Shown here in pieces: positions 25,155-33,269 of a stretch of DNA of 64,000 nt (position 1 is the stretch's first letter; each line of letters opens with the position of its first letter). A program made the translations under genes and the position numbers. The stretch covers positions 496,001-560,000 of the forward strand of contig CAZUJL010000001.1 of the NCBI GenBank assembly GCA_964620045.1, in the 5' to 3' direction. The stretch comes from VFKU01 sp964620045 (GTDB lineage: Bacteria > Hydrogenedentota > Hydrogenedentia > Hydrogenedentales > GCA-2746185). Below the pieces are notes generated by a model. That model had not been told where the DNA came from and made no database searches. It was given only the letters and a program-made list of their open reading frames with translations.

Positions 25155-26627
25155 ATGGGCGTGAAAGTACTGCTGCCGACGGCTCTGCGGAGCTATGCGA
25201 ACAATCAGGACACCGTGGCCGTCGAGGGCAAGAAGCTCGGCGACGTGATGCGGAATCTGATCGCGGGCTATCCGCAGTTGCGCGCGCACCTGCTGGACGA
25301 TGCGGGCAACGTGCGCAACTTCGTGAACGTGTACCTCAACGACGACCACATCAAGGGGCCGTTGCTGAAGGACACACCGTGCAAAGACGGCGACGAAATC
25401 GTGCTGGTGCCGGCGGTGGCCGGCGGCGCGGTGACGGAGCGCCCAATCTCGCCGGGCGCGCTCGTGAGCGGCGAAGCGGAACTCTCGACCGAAGAACTGA
25501 AGCGCTACTCGCGGCACCTGATCCTGCCGGAAGTCGGCCTTGAAGGTCAGAAGAAGCTGAAGTCCGCCAGCATCCTGCTTATCGGCACGGGCGGGCTGGG
25601 TTCGCCGCTGGCGCTGTACCTCGCGGCGGCGGGCATTGGGCGCATCGGCCTTGTCGACTTCGACGTGGTGGATTTCTCGAACCTGCAGCGGCAGGTGATC
25701 CACGGCACCAAGGACGTCGGCAAGCTGAAGGTCGACTCCGCCAAAGAAACAATCCTCGACATCAATCCGTTTACCGAAGTGGAGACCTACAACACGGGCC
25801 TCACTTCCGAGAACGCGATGGACATTGTCGCGAAGTACGACATCATCATCGACGGCACGGACAACTTTCCGACGCGCTATCTCGTGAACGACGCGTGCGT
25901 GTTGCTCGGCAAGCCGAACGTGTACGGCAGCATCTTCCGCTTTGAGGGCCAATCCTCGGTATTCTGGGCGGAACACGGCCCGTGCTACCGCTGCCTGTAT
26001 CCCGAGCCTCCCCCCCCGGGCATGGTGCCGAGCTGCGCCGAAGGCGGCGTGCTGGGCGTGTTGCCGGGCATCGTGGGTCTGCTCCAGGCGAACGAGGCGA
26101 TCAAGTTGATTCTCGGCAAGGGCACGCCCCTGATCGGGCGCTTGCTGTTGTTCAACGCGCTCGACATGAAGTTCCGCGAGCTGAAGCTGAAGAAAGACCC
26201 GAGCTGCCCGATCTGCGGCCCGAACCCTACCGTGACGGCGCTGATCGACTATCAGGAATTCTGCGGCGTGCCGAAGACTTCGGAGCCGGCGACGGAAGAA
26301 AACCTCGCGGCGGACGAAATTTCTCCGGCACTCGTGAAGGCGCGCATGGCGCGCGGCGAGAAGTTCGAATTGATCGACGTGCGCGAGCCGCACGAGTGGC
26401 AGATCGCGCATATCGAAGGCGCGAAGCTGATTCCGCTTGGCCAACTCGAAAGCCGCCTCGGCGAACTCGACCCGGATGCCGACATCGTCGTGCATTGCAA
26501 GATGGGCGGGCGCAGCGCGAAGGCGCAAGACTTGATGTATGCGAATGGCTTCACCAACGTGAAGAACATGGTCGGAGGCATCCTCCGCTGGGCCGATGAA
26601 GTCGATCCGTCCATCTCGAAGTATTAA
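25155..26627 (+). CDS. moeB: sulfur carrier (CysO/MoaD-like) - MoeB/ThiF adenylyltransferase - rhodanese fusion
   Basis: A 490-residue three-part protein. Residues 1-91 are a beta-grasp sulfur carrier ending VAGG at 88-91, followed by Ala92. Residues about 112-375 are an E1-like adenylyltransferase with GTGGLGSP, the DFD nucleotide segment, zinc cysteines CYRC and CPIC, and SCAEGGVLG. Residues about 390-490 are a rhodanese with active Cys448 in HCKMGGRS. MoeB/MoeZ-rhodanese proteins adenylate a carrier C-terminus and load sulfur on it; here the carrier is in the same chain, so its Gly-Gly is buried unless cut. AGGAG lies seven bases before the ATG. It follows the JAMM gene by 19 bases. Confidence 0.92.
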   Translation: MGVKVLLPTALRSYANNQDTVAVEGKKLGDVMRNLIAGYPQLRAHLLDDAGNVRNFVNVYLNDDHIKGPLLKDTPCKDGDEIVLVPAVAGGAVTERPISPGALVSGEAELSTEELKRYSRHLILPEVGLEGQKKLKSASILLIGTGGLGSPLALYLAAAGIGRIGLVDFDVVDFSNLQRQVIHGTKDVGKLKVDSAKETILDINPFTEVETYNTGLTSENAMDIVAKYDIIIDGTDNFPTRYLVNDACVLLGKPNVYGSIFRFEGQSSVFWAEHGPCYRCLYPEPPPPGMVPSCAEGGVLGVLPGIVGLLQANEAIKLILGKGTPLIGRLLLFNALDMKFRELKLKKDPSCPICGPNPTVTALIDYQEFCGVPKTSEPATEENLAADEISPALVKARMARGEKFELIDVREPHEWQIAHIEGAKLIPLGQLESRLGELDPDADIVVHCKMGGRSAKAQDLMYANGFTNVKNMVGGILRWADEVDPSISKY

Positions 26628-26687
26628 CACGCGCGTGCGCGCGAACGAGCGGGTCTCGCCCGCGCAACGCATGCTGTCTGTTCGCGG

Positions 26688-26706
26688 CCCCCGCACTGCG
26701 CGGGGG
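26688..26706 (+). terminator. GC-rich hairpin after the carrier-MoeB gene
   Basis: CCCCCGC and GCGGGGG form a 7-bp stem around ACTGC, followed by TCTT only. It may end or attenuate transcription between the MoeB fusion and the methyltransferase gene in a 144-base gap that otherwise holds nothing I recognise. Confidence 0.45.
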
Positions 26707-26771
26707 TCTTGCTCTATGGCGCCGGGCGTTTTCGGCGCACACAGGCCGTAACTGGAGAGGACTGGCTGACC

Positions 26772-28718
26772 ATGTCAGCGGGTGGCACATCGCCGGCGGC
26801 GCCGGCACCGGGTGGGGGCGGTCGCACGCTCGGCCCGATCTCCGATCTCGAGCGGCACCTGCCTGCCGAGTGGTGGCGGACGCTGTTCAACGCCGTGTAC
26901 CTGAAGACCGACGGCGATGTGGTGGAGAACCAACAAAACACGATTCAAGACGTGAGCCGTCTGCTCGAACTCACGGGTCTCTCCCCCAATGCAGAAATTG
27001 TGGACCTGTGCTGCGGCCAAGGCCGCCACACGATTGAACTCGGCCGCCGTGGTTTCGCCAAGGTCACCGGCATCGATCGTTCGCGCTACCTCGTGCGCCT
27101 TGCGCGGCGGCGTGGGCAAAAACTCGGCCTGCCGGTGAATTTCCGCGAAGGCGACGCGCGCAAGTTCCGGTACGCGCAAGCGTCCGCCGATTGCGTGACG
27201 CTGTTCGGGAATTCCTTTGGCTATTTCGAGCGCACGGAAGACGACGTGGCCGTGCTGGGTGCCGTAAAGCGCATCCTCAAGCCGAAGGGCGTGTTGCTGC
27301 TGGATCTGGTCGACGGCGAATGGATGCGCAAGAACTACGAGCCGCGCACCTGGGAGTGGATCGACCAGAACCATTTCGTATGCCGCGAACGCGCCATCGC
27401 GTCCGACGGGCACCGCCTGATCTCGCGCGAAGTGGTGACGCATGCGGAAAAAGGCGTCATCGCGGACCAGTTCTACGCCGAGCGCCTCTACACCTACGAA
27501 GAAATCCGCGCGCTGCTGACGCGCATGGGCTTCACCGACATCCGCCGCGAAAAAGCGCCGAGTTCGCTGTCTGATCGCAATCAGGACCTCGGCATGATGG
27601 CGAACCGCATGTTCATCCTGTGCAAGGCGCCCGCCGCGCCGGCGACGAACGTGCGCCGCGGGCCGTATTTCCCGAAGGTGACCGTGATCTTCGGCGATCC
27701 CGGCCTGCCGGACATGGTGAAGCGGAACGGGCAGTTCAACGAAGAAGACTTCGACACGATCAACCGCCTGCAAAACGCGCTGGGCGAGCTGACGGAGTAC
27801 AGCTTTAGCTACTACAACGACCACGCGGGGCTGATCGATTTTCTGCGCAAGGAACGCCCGCAGTTCGTGCTGAACTTGTGCGACGAGGGCTACCAGAACG
27901 ACGCGTTCAAGGAATTGCATGTGCCGGCGCTCTTCGAGATGTTCGACATCCCTTATTCCGGCGCCGCGCCGGCGTGCCTCGGCCTGTGCTACAACAAGTC
28001 CTACGTGCGCTCGATCGCGGAGCCGCTGGACATCCCCGTGCCACTGGAAACCTTCCACGGTTCGGACGATCAGGCCGCGACGCTGCCGTCGATCTTCCCC
28101 GTGCTGCTGAAACCGAACGTCGGCGATTCGAGCCTGGGCATCACGAAGGATTCCGTCGTGAGCAATCAGCAGGAGTTCATGGCGTATTGGGAGCACTTGC
28201 GCGAGACGTTCCCCAACCGCGATATCCTCGTGCAGGAATTCCTCACGGGCCAGGAGTACACCGTCGGCATCATCGGCAACCCCGGCATGCAGATGACGGT
28301 GCTGCCGGTGCTCGAAGTGGATTACTCCGGACTGGATCAGGATCTGCCGCAGATCCTCGGTTATGAATCGAAATGGGAGCCGGATTCGCCGTACTGGTCC
28401 AAGATCAAATACCACCAGGCGAACCTACCGGAGCAGAAGCGCCGCACGCTGGTCGATCGCGCGCAGTTGCTGTTTGAACGGCTCGACTGCCGCGACTACG
28501 CGCGCTTCGATTTCCGCGCGGACGCGAACGGCGAGATAAAATTGTTGGAAGCAAACCCGAACCCCGGTTGGTGCTGGGACGGGAAGATGAACATCATGGC
28601 GGGCTACGCGGGACTTACGTATACCGACATGATGCGGCTGATTCTGGAAGCGGCGCAGGCGCGGTATTCGCTTGCGTCCGCGGCGGCGCAGACCGCACGG
28701 GCAGCCATCGCGAGTTAA
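26772..28718 (+). CDS. SAM methyltransferase - ATP-grasp ligase fusion
   Basis: A 648-residue fusion. Residues about 40-285 form a class I methyltransferase (VDLCCGQGRHTIELG as SAM motif I; GIDRSRYLV; LKPKGVLLLDLVDGE). Residues about 305-635 form a D-Ala-D-Ala-ligase-like ATP-grasp enzyme: VTVIFGDPG start, FVLNLCDEG, FPVLLKPNVGDSSLGI for ATP binding, LVQEFLTGQEYTVGI, and the metal-binding end LLEANPNPGWCWDG. Such enzymes form peptide or amide bonds, so the fusion may build and methylate a small peptide-like product. The ATG is chosen for its position after GAGAGG; a longer frame begins 21 codons earlier. It lies inside the sulfur locus, but its role there is unknown. Confidence 0.82.
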   Translation: MSAGGTSPAAPAPGGGGRTLGPISDLERHLPAEWWRTLFNAVYLKTDGDVVENQQNTIQDVSRLLELTGLSPNAEIVDLCCGQGRHTIELGRRGFAKVTGIDRSRYLVRLARRRGQKLGLPVNFREGDARKFRYAQASADCVTLFGNSFGYFERTEDDVAVLGAVKRILKPKGVLLLDLVDGEWMRKNYEPRTWEWIDQNHFVCRERAIASDGHRLISREVVTHAEKGVIADQFYAERLYTYEEIRALLTRMGFTDIRREKAPSSLSDRNQDLGMMANRMFILCKAPAAPATNVRRGPYFPKVTVIFGDPGLPDMVKRNGQFNEEDFDTINRLQNALGELTEYSFSYYNDHAGLIDFLRKERPQFVLNLCDEGYQNDAFKELHVPALFEMFDIPYSGAAPACLGLCYNKSYVRSIAEPLDIPVPLETFHGSDDQAATLPSIFPVLLKPNVGDSSLGITKDSVVSNQQEFMAYWEHLRETFPNRDILVQEFLTGQEYTVGIIGNPGMQMTVLPVLEVDYSGLDQDLPQILGYESKWEPDSPYWSKIKYHQANLPEQKRRTLVDRAQLLFERLDCRDYARFDFRADANGEIKLLEANPNPGWCWDGKMNIMAGYAGLTYTDMMRLILEAAQARYSLASAAAQTARAAIAS

Positions 28719-28723
28719 GGGAG

Positions 28724-28743
28724 GGTCGCGCGCCTGCGCGACC
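28724..28743 (+). other. stem-loop between ligase fusion and sulfite reductase
   Basis: GGTCGCGC and GCGCGACC form a perfect 8-bp stem around GCCT, with no T-run. It could protect or partly terminate the transcript; the reductase ribosome binding site begins about 20 bases later. Confidence 0.5.
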
Positions 28744-28774
28744 GCAGTAGCAAGTAGAACGAAAGGTGAGATTA

Positions 28775-31033
28775 ATGACGACGACGTGGAAAGAAAAACT
28801 GGCTTCGAAGATGGAACCCGATCTCGCGCGCGAGATCGAGATTTTCGAGGCGCAGATGGAGCTGCGCAAGCGCGGCGAACTCGACGAGAAGATTTTCGCC
28901 GAGCAGCGCCTGCGCCGCGGGGCCTATGGCCAGCGGTATGACAACGGCCAGCGGCACGACGGCGTGCAGCAGCAGACGATCAATTTCGGCCGCGAGTTGA
29001 CGAAGGGGCCCGAGACCTTCTTCGACGCGCCGGGCATGATGCGCATCAAGATCCCCTTCGGCGGACTCACGGTCGAGCAGCTCGAAGTGATGGCCGATAT
29101 CGCCGAGGAGTACTCGGTGAATAACCTGCACGTGACCACACGGCAGGACATCCAGATGCACTACATCCACATCGAATCGACGCCGGACTTCATGCGCCGG
29201 CTCGCGGCCGTGGGCATCACCACGCGCGAAGCGTGCGGCAACTCCGTGCGCAACGTGACCGCGTGCCCCTATGCCGGCGTGTGCACGGACGAGACCTTCG
29301 ACGTGACGCCGTACGCCAAGGCGCTGATGAAGTTCCTGCTGGGCCACCCGGACACGATGGACTTCGGCCGCAAGTTTAAGCCGGCATTCTCGGGCTGCGC
29401 GCACCATGCCTGCGGCCTCGTGAACATGCACGACTTCGGCGCGGTCGCCAAGGTGAAGGAAATCGACGGGAAGGACGTGCGCGGATTTAGCGTATACGTC
29501 GGCGGCGGCCTCGGCGCCGTGCCGCACGACGCGAAGCTCTTTGATGAGTTCATTCCCGAATACGAACTGCTGCCGACGGTGCAGGCCGTCGCCCGCGTGT
29601 TCGCGCGGCTCGGCGAAAAGAAAAACCGCGCGCGGGCGCGCATCAAGTTCGTGGTCGCGAAACTCGGCATCGAGAAATTCCGCGAGGAAGTGCTCAAGGA
29701 AAAGGCCACGATGCCCTTCGACCCGCGCTGGAAGGGTCTGATCGATCAGCACCGCGACGGCCTGCAGGACCAGCCGCTGCACCCCGGCAAGGCACTAAAC
29801 GGCGCGCTGCCGCCGGATGGCTTCTCCGTGTGGCGCGCGACGAATGTATATAAACAGCGCCAGCCGGGTTATGTGGCGGCCGTGATCACGCTGCCACTCG
29901 GCGACTTCTCGTCGTGGCAGGCGCGCAAGCTGGCGGACATCGCGCGCAAGCATTGCGGCGACACCATCCGGGCGACCGTGGACCAGAACCTGCTCTTCCG
30001 TTTCATTCCGGAAGCGAACATCATTGAGTTCTACAAGGACCTCGCGGCCATCGGCCTAAACCAGCCGGGCGCGAAGACGATTGTGGACGTGACGGCGTGC
30101 CCCGGCACGGACTCGTGCAAGCTGGGCATTTCGTCGAGCCGCGGACTCGCGGCGGAACTGCGCAAGCGGCTGATGCAGAAGAACGCGATGCTGGACGAGG
30201 CGATCGGCAAGCTGCACATCAAGATCAGCGGCTGCTTCAACTCCTGCGGCCAACACCACATCTCCGACATCGGCTTCTACGGCGTGGCCCGCAGCATCGA
30301 GGGGCACTCGGTCCCCCACTTCCAGGTAATCCTCGGCGGGCAGTGGACCGAGAACGCGAAGTCCTACGGCCTCGCGGTCGCGGCGATTCCGTCGAAGAAC
30401 ATCCCCGATGTGGTCGATCGCGTCACTGCGCGTTACGCGAAAGAGCGCACGCAGGGCGAATCGTTCCAGGCGTACATCAAGCGGCTTGGCAAGCGTGAGT
30501 TGAAGGAAATGTTCGACGACCTCAGCGAAGTGCCGTCGCACGACGTGAACCCCGACATCTATCAGGATTGGGGCGACACGCGCGAGTACACGAACGGCGA
30601 CCGCGGCAAGGGCGAGTGCGCGGGCGAAGTCGTGAGCCTCGTGGACTTCAACCTGGCCGAGTCCGAGCGCGAAGCGTTTGAAGCCTCCGTGCTGCTCGAG
30701 GAAGGCAAATATCCGCAGGCGGACGCGATGGCCTATCAGGCGATGCTGTCGGCCGCGCGCGCGCTGGTGAAGACGCAGTGGCTCGACGTGCCGGCGGACC
30801 CGGACACGGTCGTGAAGGAATTCAGCAAACGCTTCGTGGACACCAAACTGTTCTCGTCGCACCTCGCGGCGGTGAAGTTCCACGAGTACCTGTTCGTGCG
30901 GCACGAGCGCGGCGCGAACGGCGTGAACCAGGAAACCGCGCGGCAGCTCGTCGAAGAATCGCAGCTCTTCATCGAAGCGGCCTTCGATTGCCAGATGCGC
31001 ATGCAGAAAACCATCAGCGGAATTAAGGTTTAA
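28775..31033 (+). CDS. siroheme nitrite/sulfite reductase with C-terminal helical extension
   Basis: A 752-residue protein with the double NIR/SIR layout. The second half holds the 4Fe-4S-siroheme ligands ACPGTDSC (Cx5C near 442-448) and SGCFNSCG (Cx3C near 487-491), so reduction of sulfite to sulfide, or nitrite to ammonia, is expected. The first half also keeps cysteines (CPYAGVC and GCAHHAC). After about residue 595 comes a helical extension of roughly 150 residues not found in the basic enzyme. The sulfur genes around it favour sulfite. No flavoprotein subunit is encoded nearby, so the donor is probably ferredoxin. AAAGG lies eight bases before the ATG. Confidence 0.88.
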   Translation: MTTTWKEKLASKMEPDLAREIEIFEAQMELRKRGELDEKIFAEQRLRRGAYGQRYDNGQRHDGVQQQTINFGRELTKGPETFFDAPGMMRIKIPFGGLTVEQLEVMADIAEEYSVNNLHVTTRQDIQMHYIHIESTPDFMRRLAAVGITTREACGNSVRNVTACPYAGVCTDETFDVTPYAKALMKFLLGHPDTMDFGRKFKPAFSGCAHHACGLVNMHDFGAVAKVKEIDGKDVRGFSVYVGGGLGAVPHDAKLFDEFIPEYELLPTVQAVARVFARLGEKKNRARARIKFVVAKLGIEKFREEVLKEKATMPFDPRWKGLIDQHRDGLQDQPLHPGKALNGALPPDGFSVWRATNVYKQRQPGYVAAVITLPLGDFSSWQARKLADIARKHCGDTIRATVDQNLLFRFIPEANIIEFYKDLAAIGLNQPGAKTIVDVTACPGTDSCKLGISSSRGLAAELRKRLMQKNAMLDEAIGKLHIKISGCFNSCGQHHISDIGFYGVARSIEGHSVPHFQVILGGQWTENAKSYGLAVAAIPSKNIPDVVDRVTARYAKERTQGESFQAYIKRLGKRELKEMFDDLSEVPSHDVNPDIYQDWGDTREYTNGDRGKGECAGEVVSLVDFNLAESEREAFEASVLLEEGKYPQADAMAYQAMLSAARALVKTQWLDVPADPDTVVKEFSKRFVDTKLFSSHLAAVKFHEYLFVRHERGANGVNQETARQLVEESQLFIEAAFDCQMRMQKTISGIKV

Positions 31034-31035
31034 TC

Positions 31036-31605
31036 ATGAACGACTTGAAACAATTCGACATTCGGATCACTTCGAAGACCTGGCAAGGCGTGGACACCGA
31101 GGCCTTCATGGGCGTGCTGCAGCGCTGGATTCAGCAGCGTGCAATTCCCGGCGTGCTCATCGACGTCGCGGACTACGGCCACATCCACCACGGCCACGGC
31201 ACGATTTTGGTCGGCCACGAGTACAACTTCAGCGTGGATTACGCGGACGGTACGCTGTCCGTGCTGGTGCGCACGAAACGTCCGGCCGAAGCGACACTCG
31301 CGGCGCGGATTGAAAACGCGCTGCGCCTGGCGCTGAAGGGGTGTCGCTTGCTCGAACAGGAACCGGAGTTCTCGGGCAAACTGACCTTCGATCCGTCGAC
31401 GTTTACCTTCGTGGCGAACGACCGCCTGCTCGCGCCGAACACCGACGCGACCTACGCCGCATTGAAGCCGGCCATCGAAGCGGCGGCCAAGGCCGTGCTG
31501 GGCGGAGGCTCGGTTGAGCTTGTGAAAAACGACCCCCGGGAGCGGATGACAGCCCGCGTTACGGCCGGAAAACCGGTGGCGCTGGCGGTCCTGGTCGGGG
31601 TGTAA
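31036..31605 (+). CDS. small protein coupled to the sulfite reductase, unknown function
   Basis: A 189-residue cytoplasmic protein starting two bases after the reductase stop, so almost certainly translated with it. It has a histidine-rich segment (YGHIHHGHGTILVGH near 49-63), a strand-rich middle (YNFSVDYADGTLSVLVRTK) and a helical, alanine-rich end with a glycine run (VLGGGS). No family is recognised. The tight coupling suggests an accessory or regulatory partner of the reductase. Confidence 0.75.
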   Translation: MNDLKQFDIRITSKTWQGVDTEAFMGVLQRWIQQRAIPGVLIDVADYGHIHHGHGTILVGHEYNFSVDYADGTLSVLVRTKRPAEATLAARIENALRLALKGCRLLEQEPEFSGKLTFDPSTFTFVANDRLLAPNTDATYAALKPAIEAAAKAVLGGGSVELVKNDPRERMTARVTAGKPVALAVLVGV

Positions 31606-31608
31606 ACG

Positions 31609-31636
31609 CCGGGCGGAAAGCTATTGCACCGCCCGG
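31609..31636 (+). terminator. stem-loop ending the reductase operon
   Basis: CCGGGCGG (31609-31616) and CCGCCCGG (31629-31636) form a perfect 8-bp stem with a 12-base loop just after the stop codon. There is no T-run, so termination is possible but unproven. Confidence 0.5.
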
Positions 31637-31687
31637 TGCGCATGTGTTACCTTGTATACGCACGTACATTTGAAGCCTCGCAAGTTG

Positions 31688-31811
31688 CTTATCAAGAGCG
31701 GTGGAGGGACTGGCCCTGTGAAACCGCGGCAACCACGGCTTTTTCTTCGGAAAAAGACGAAGGTGCTAACTCCGACCCACCCCGTATACGCGGGGGTGCG
31801 GGAGAGATAAG
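31688..31811 (+). promoter_or_regulatory. SAM-I (S-box) riboswitch
   Basis: The leader shows the S-box core in order: P1 CTTATC closed by GATAAG at 31806-31811, the AAGAG turn, GGTGGAGGGACTGGCCC, TGTGAAACC, GGCAACC, a P3 hairpin with a CTTTTTC-TTCG-GAAAAAG stem, AAGGTGCTAACTCC, a P4 hairpin near the CACCCCG/CGGGGGTG segments, then GAGA before the closing P1 strand. SAM binding stabilises P1 and, in this family, turns expression off through the terminator that follows. The controlled genes are the threonine-synthase-like enzyme and the Gly-Gly-Cys carrier, an unusual target for this class, whose usual genes make methionine, cysteine or SAM. Confidence 0.95.
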
Positions 31812-31841
31812 TGGCAGACCGCTGATACGTATAGCGTTGTT

Positions 31842-31882
31842 CGCCTCGCATCCCTCCCTGGGTTGCGAGGCGTTTTTGTTTT
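31842..31882 (+). terminator. riboswitch expression-platform terminator
   Basis: CGCCTCGCA (31842-31850) and TGCGAGGCG (31864-31872) form a 9-bp stem, extended by pairing of CC with GG inside, followed at once by TTTTTGTTTT. It lies between the SAM-I aptamer and the start codon at 31918, the standard arrangement of a transcriptional OFF switch. Confidence 0.92.
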
Positions 31883-31917
31883 AGCCCCCAACGGGGCGTT
31901 GGAAAGGCTGCAACGCA

Positions 31918-33219
31918 ATGGCGGCAGGCAAGCGGTATTTCACTGCACTGAAGGGTCGCGAGAGCGGCAAAGAATACTCGCCGGACGAAGTGCGGTACGT
32001 GTGCGAATTCGACTTCGGCCCGCTGGAAGTCAAATACGACTACGAAGCGATTGCGCGCGATCTGACCAAGGACGTCATCCAGTCCCGCCGCCCGAGCATG
32101 TGGCGTTACAAAGAATTACTACCGATCGAAGGCGAGCCGACCGTGGGCGCGCAGGCGGGCTTCACGCCGCTCGTAAAAGCGGACCGTCTCGCGAAGCGTC
32201 TCGGCGTGACCGGCGAGCTGTACGTGAAGAATGACAGCGTGTGTTACCCGACGCTCTCGTTCAAAGACCGCGTGGTCAGCGTCGCGCTCTCGCGCTCGAA
32301 AGAATTTGGATATAAGACCGTGGCCTGCGCGAGCACGGGCAACCTGGCCAACTCCGTCGCGGCGAATGCGGCGGCCGCCGGCCTCGAATGCTTCGTGTTC
32401 ATCCCGCACGACCTCGAACCGGGCAAGGTGCTGGGTTCGCAGGTGTTCGGCGCGAACGTGATTCGCATCGACGGGCCTTACGACAAAGTGAACCGCCTGT
32501 GCAGCGAAGTGGCGGACAAATACAAGTGGGCGTTTGCGAATGTGAACATGCGCCCGTACTACGCCGAAGGCAGCAAGACGATGGGCTTCGAGATCGCCGA
32601 GCAGCTTGGCTGGCGCCTGCCGGATCAGGTGGTCGTGCCGATGGCGAGCGGCTCGCTCATGTGCAAAATCGAAAAGGCCTTCAACGAGTTCAAGAAACTG
32701 AAGTTCGTCGAAGACCATCACGTGAAAATTTACGGCGGCCAGGCGGAAGGCTGTTCGCCGATTACCGAGGCCGTGAAGAAGGGCATCGACCTGATTAAGC
32801 CGGTGGAGAAGCCGGACACGATCGTGAAGTCGCTGGCGATCGGCAACCCGGCGGACGGCTTCTACGCCGCGCGCTGCATTCAAGATTCCGGCGGCTACAG
32901 CGAGAACCCGACGGACGCGGAAACGGTCGAGGGCATCCGCCTGTTGGCCGAGTGCGAAGGCATCTTCGCGGAGACGGCGGGCGGCGTGACCGTGGCCGCG
33001 GCGAAGCGCTTGTTCGAATCGGGCAAGCTCGATCGCAAGGGCTGTACGGTCATCTGCGTGACGGGCAATGGCCTGAAGACGAAAGAGTGCCTGGACGGGC
33101 AGTTCAAGACGCTCGACGCGATCGCGCCGAACCTCGGCGCGTTTGATACGCTGTACGACTCGTTGGGTTCGACCGGTCCCGCGGCGCGCGCGCCGAAGGC
33201 CGTGGCGGCGTTGGCTTAA
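31918..33219 (+). CDS. thrC: threonine-synthase-like PLP enzyme under SAM-I control
   Basis: A 433-residue fold-type II PLP enzyme of the threonine synthase family: N-terminal region with FDFGPLEVKYDYE, PLP Lys116 in PTLSFKDR, ACASTGNLANSVAA as the phosphate/substrate loop, and PMASGSLMCKIEK. Threonine synthases convert O-phosphohomoserine to threonine. Two facts argue for another product: the SAM-I riboswitch directly upstream and the sulfur carrier gene directly downstream. A carrier-dependent replacement of phosphate in O-phosphohomoserine would give homocysteine. The PLP loop reads CYPTLSFKDRVV, unlike the common NPTGSFKDRG. The family is secure; the reaction is open. GGAAAGG lies ten bases before the ATG. 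Confidence 0.88.
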   Translation: MAAGKRYFTALKGRESGKEYSPDEVRYVCEFDFGPLEVKYDYEAIARDLTKDVIQSRRPSMWRYKELLPIEGEPTVGAQAGFTPLVKADRLAKRLGVTGELYVKNDSVCYPTLSFKDRVVSVALSRSKEFGYKTVACASTGNLANSVAANAAAAGLECFVFIPHDLEPGKVLGSQVFGANVIRIDGPYDKVNRLCSEVADKYKWAFANVNMRPYYAEGSKTMGFEIAEQLGWRLPDQVVVPMASGSLMCKIEKAFNEFKKLKFVEDHHVKIYGGQAEGCSPITEAVKKGIDLIKPVEKPDTIVKSLAIGNPADGFYAARCIQDSGGYSENPTDAETVEGIRLLAECEGIFAETAGGVTVAAAKRLFESGKLDRKGCTVICVTGNGLKTKECLDGQFKTLDAIAPNLGAFDTLYDSLGSTGPAARAPKAVAALA

Positions 33220-33232
33220 TTTTGTTGGGTGA

Positions 33233-33251
33233 CACCGCCGGGAGGGCGGTG
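33233..33251 (+). other. stem-loop between threonine-synthase-like gene and carrier gene
   Basis: CACCGCC and GGCGGTG form a 7-bp stem around GGGAG, ending four bases before the AAAGGA ribosome binding site of the carrier gene. It may set the ratio of enzyme to carrier by slowing RNA decay or affecting initiation. Confidence 0.45.
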
Positions 33252-33269
33252 ACGAAAGGATGCAAAAAC

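Noticed and set aside
31624..31660. Promoter for the riboswitch transcript (TTGCAC, then TTACCT or TATACG)
   Set aside because: Spacing and -10 match are poor; a promoter must exist or transcription must read through from the reductase genes, but I cannot place it.
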